From: Desulfovibrio desulfuricans
GTDB lineage: Bacteria; Desulfobacterota; Desulfovibrionia; Desulfovibrionales; Desulfovibrionaceae
Length of the DNA: 5,044 bases
NCBI GenBank assembly: GCA_003251995.1
Contig: QKDT01000213.1
Location: 1 to 5,044, forward strand
Direction: 5' to 3'
The stretch's first letter is position 1, and the number at the start of each line of letters is the position of its first letter. A program made the translations under genes and the position numbers. The notes below the pieces were generated by a model. The model saw nothing but the letters and a program-made list of their open reading frames with translations, did no database searches and was not told the origin of the DNA. This document shows, in pieces, positions 3,296 through 5,044 of the stretch.

Positions 3296-5044
3296 ATGCA
3301 GTTACGAGCAAAAGTCTGTATTCCAATTGCCGGTATAACACTTGCTATCGGCATCTGTTGCTACCTTGTTATTCAAAAGCAATTTGAAAAACTTAACGAA
3401 ACAAATATACAGACGCTGATTGAAGCCAGAGCCTCGCAGATGTCTCAGGCTATTGAACTGTGCAGCGAGCAGGCCATGCGTATGGCTGCCCTGGTAAGCA
3501 GGCTGCCAGAAGTTGAAGCCGCCTACAAAACGGCTATGGAAGGCGATATCAACGATGAGAACAGCCCCGCATCCCAAAAGGGACGCGAAATGCTGCGCAC
3601 ATCTCTTGCACCCATGCTTGAAGGATTCAAGGCAGTTATCGGCGAAAAGGCGCAGATACACTACCATTTCCCTCCTGCTCGCAGTTTTGCGCGCCTGTGG
3701 CGCGACAAACAGACCAAGCGTAATGGCAAATGGGTTGATATCTCCGACGATCTTTCTTCGTTTCGCCCCACGGTTCTGGACGTAAACAAAAACGGCAAAG
3801 CCCTGAGCGGCGTGGAAATTGGCAGCGGAGGCTTTGAAATTCGAGGCCTAGCGCCCGTTACCGGGCTCTCTGGCAACCGACTGGGTTCTGTAGAGGTGCT
3901 GGTCAACTTTGGACATGTACTCAACGGTTTGAGTGCTGGCGAGGGGCAATCCGCACTGCTGTACATGAACGCCGAGCACCTCAAGGTGGCTACAGGACTG
4001 CAAAATAAGGATAAAAACCCGATTGTTGCTGATTCTTATGTTCTTGTAAGAGGCACCAAGGATGGCAAGATCGAGGGTTTGCTGGACAAATCTTTTCTTG
4101 ACGCTACCCGCAAAGGTTCCACCACCAAAATTGTCGGCTCTACCCTGCTTTCTGGCATGCCCATTACCGATTATAAAAACAAACAAATTGGCGTGCTTAT
4201 TTTCAGCGCTGACCTGACAGAACAGCAAAACATCATGAGCCAGGCGGGAATCATCCTTTTAGCGACCTTTCTTACCTTGCTAGTCGTCCCCTTGGTGATG
4301 ACCTTCTTTGTACTCAGCATTACTGTGCTGCGGCCTGTTCAGAGCATTCGCCTGACAATTCAGGAAATTGCAGAGGACAGAGCAGTACTGGCAAACCGCA
4401 TCAAGTATTCCTCCAAGGATGAAATTGGCATGCTGGCGGCGTGGTTTAACCGCCTGCTTGATAAGATTGAAAACATGCTCACAGAAGTGCAGGGCTACAA
4501 AAACCTGCTCAATGCCGTGCCAGACCCCATCTTTGGCGTGGACGACGACTACCGCATCATCATTGCCAACAAAGCTACAGAAACCCTGCTAGAAAAAGAC
4601 ATTGAGCAGCTTCGCGGGCAATTCTGCCACGACAACTTCAATACCAATGTGTGCAAGAGCGAAGACTGCCCCATTGCGCAATCCAAGCTGAGTGGCGGCC
4701 CCATACTTGGGCGCACGCTTGATATCGGCTCGGCGCTGCAACCGCACTTTGTACAGCCGGTCAGCGATGTGCTGCGCGATGGGCATGGAAACAAAATCGG
4801 TTATGTGGAAATTGCCCGCGATGTGACCACACTTGTGCAAAAAGAACGAGAAATAGAATCCACCATGAAGCACATGCGTGAGGTCAACGCATCCATAAGC
4901 GCGGCGGCAGACAGCCTGACCGAGGCCATAGGCCTGATGGAGCATAACTTCCAGCAGGTCTCTGACGGCGCGGGAGCGCAAAACCTCCGCACGCAGGAAA
5001 CCGCGACTGCCATGGATGAAATGACGTCCACAGTGCATGAAGTA
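3296..5044 (+). CDS. Methyl-accepting chemotaxis protein with double-Cache sensor and PAS domain (3' end outside window)
   Basis: This is a membrane chemoreceptor, 583 residues seen, with the reading frame still open at the window end. Domains in order: a short cytoplasmic start; TM1 (about 7-26); a large periplasmic sensor (about 30-312); TM2 (about 316-344); HAMP (about 345-398, with LRPVQSI at 345-351 and DEIGMLAAWFNRL at 375-387); PAS (about 401-513, starting YKNLLNAVPDPIFGVD); then the beginning of the coiled-coil signalling domain with the first methylation-helix pattern, RTQETATAMDEM (565-576). The sensor shows HYHFPPARSFARLW (122-135), DDLSSFRPTVLDVNKNGK (151-168) and GVEIGSGGFEIRGLAPV (172-188). 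These recall the dCache_3-type double-Cache fold of extracellular ligand sensors. The PAS holds an insert with Cys444, Cys453 and Cys458-Pro. GGAGA (3285-3289), six bases before the ATG, sets the start. A FliA-like promoter precedes it. The ligand is unknown. The CheW/CheA-binding hairpin tip lies beyond the window. Confidence 0.93.
   Translation, partial: MQLRAKVCIPIAGITLAIGICCYLVIQKQFEKLNETNIQTLIEARASQMSQAIELCSEQAMRMAALVSRLPEVEAAYKTAMEGDINDENSPASQKGREMLRTSLAPMLEGFKAVIGEKAQIHYHFPPARSFARLWRDKQTKRNGKWVDISDDLSSFRPTVLDVNKNGKALSGVEIGSGGFEIRGLAPVTGLSGNRLGSVEVLVNFGHVLNGLSAGEGQSALLYMNAEHLKVATGLQNKDKNPIVADSYVLVRGTKDGKIEGLLDKSFLDATRKGSTTKIVGSTLLSGMPITDYKNKQIGVLIFSADLTEQQNIMSQAGIILLATFLTLLVVPLVMTFFVLSITVLRPVQSIRLTIQEIAEDRAVLANRIKYSSKDEIGMLAAWFNRLLDKIENMLTEVQGYKNLLNAVPDPIFGVDDDYRIIIANKATETLLEKDIEQLRGQFCHDNFNTNVCKSEDCPIAQSKLSGGPILGRTLDIGSALQPHFVQPVSDVLRDGHGNKIGYVEIARDVTTLVQKEREIESTMKHMREVNASISAAADSLTEAIGLMEHNFQQVSDGAGAQNLRTQETATAMDEMTSTVHEV

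Overview
The window most likely comes from an anaerobic sulfate reducer of the Desulfovibrio group. This is inferred from the combination of a molybdate-transport cluster with ModD, a ferredoxin-nitroreductase fusion, and a large double-Cache/PAS chemoreceptor whose PAS carries a Cys-rich insert of a kind familiar from that group. No taxonomic marker is present, so the assignment rests on protein character only.

Layout. Positions 1-197 (+) hold the C-terminal 64 residues of a molybdate ABC transporter permease (ModB type). A 346-base non-coding stretch follows (198-543). It has a T7 tract that may end the transporter transcript, a 10-bp palindrome nested in a 9-bp inverted repeat, and a leader hairpin. 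Then comes a tight two-gene unit on the + strand: modD (544-1422) and a 68-residue 4-oxalocrotonate-tautomerase-like protein (1434-1640), 11 bases apart. A strong intrinsic terminator at 1794-1840 separates this unit from a convergent minus-strand gene (1868-2692). That gene encodes a two-cluster ferredoxin domain fused to an FMN nitroreductase. Its upstream region (about 2700-2960) has no convincing gene but is unusually rich in strong inverted repeats. An AT-rich stretch (about 3040-3235) follows, leading to a FliA (sigma-28) type promoter (3236-3262) and the start of a methyl-accepting chemotaxis protein (3296 to the window end, 583 residues seen, incomplete).

How the genes fit together. 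The left part is molybdenum-related: permease, then ModD, a quinolinate-phosphoribosyltransferase homologue of unsettled function, then a tautomerase. The nitroreductase and the chemoreceptor diverge from a shared 603-base intergenic region and look like independent units. The FliA-like promoter would place the chemoreceptor in the flagellar/chemotaxis regulon.

The most interesting leads are the modD-tautomerase pairing, with loss of the usual substrate-binding arginines in the tautomerase; the structured region upstream of the nitroreductase; the Asp-for-Cys replacement in the first ferredoxin motif; and the Cys triad in the receptor's PAS domain. Nothing seen here amounts to a clear new defence or mobile system.
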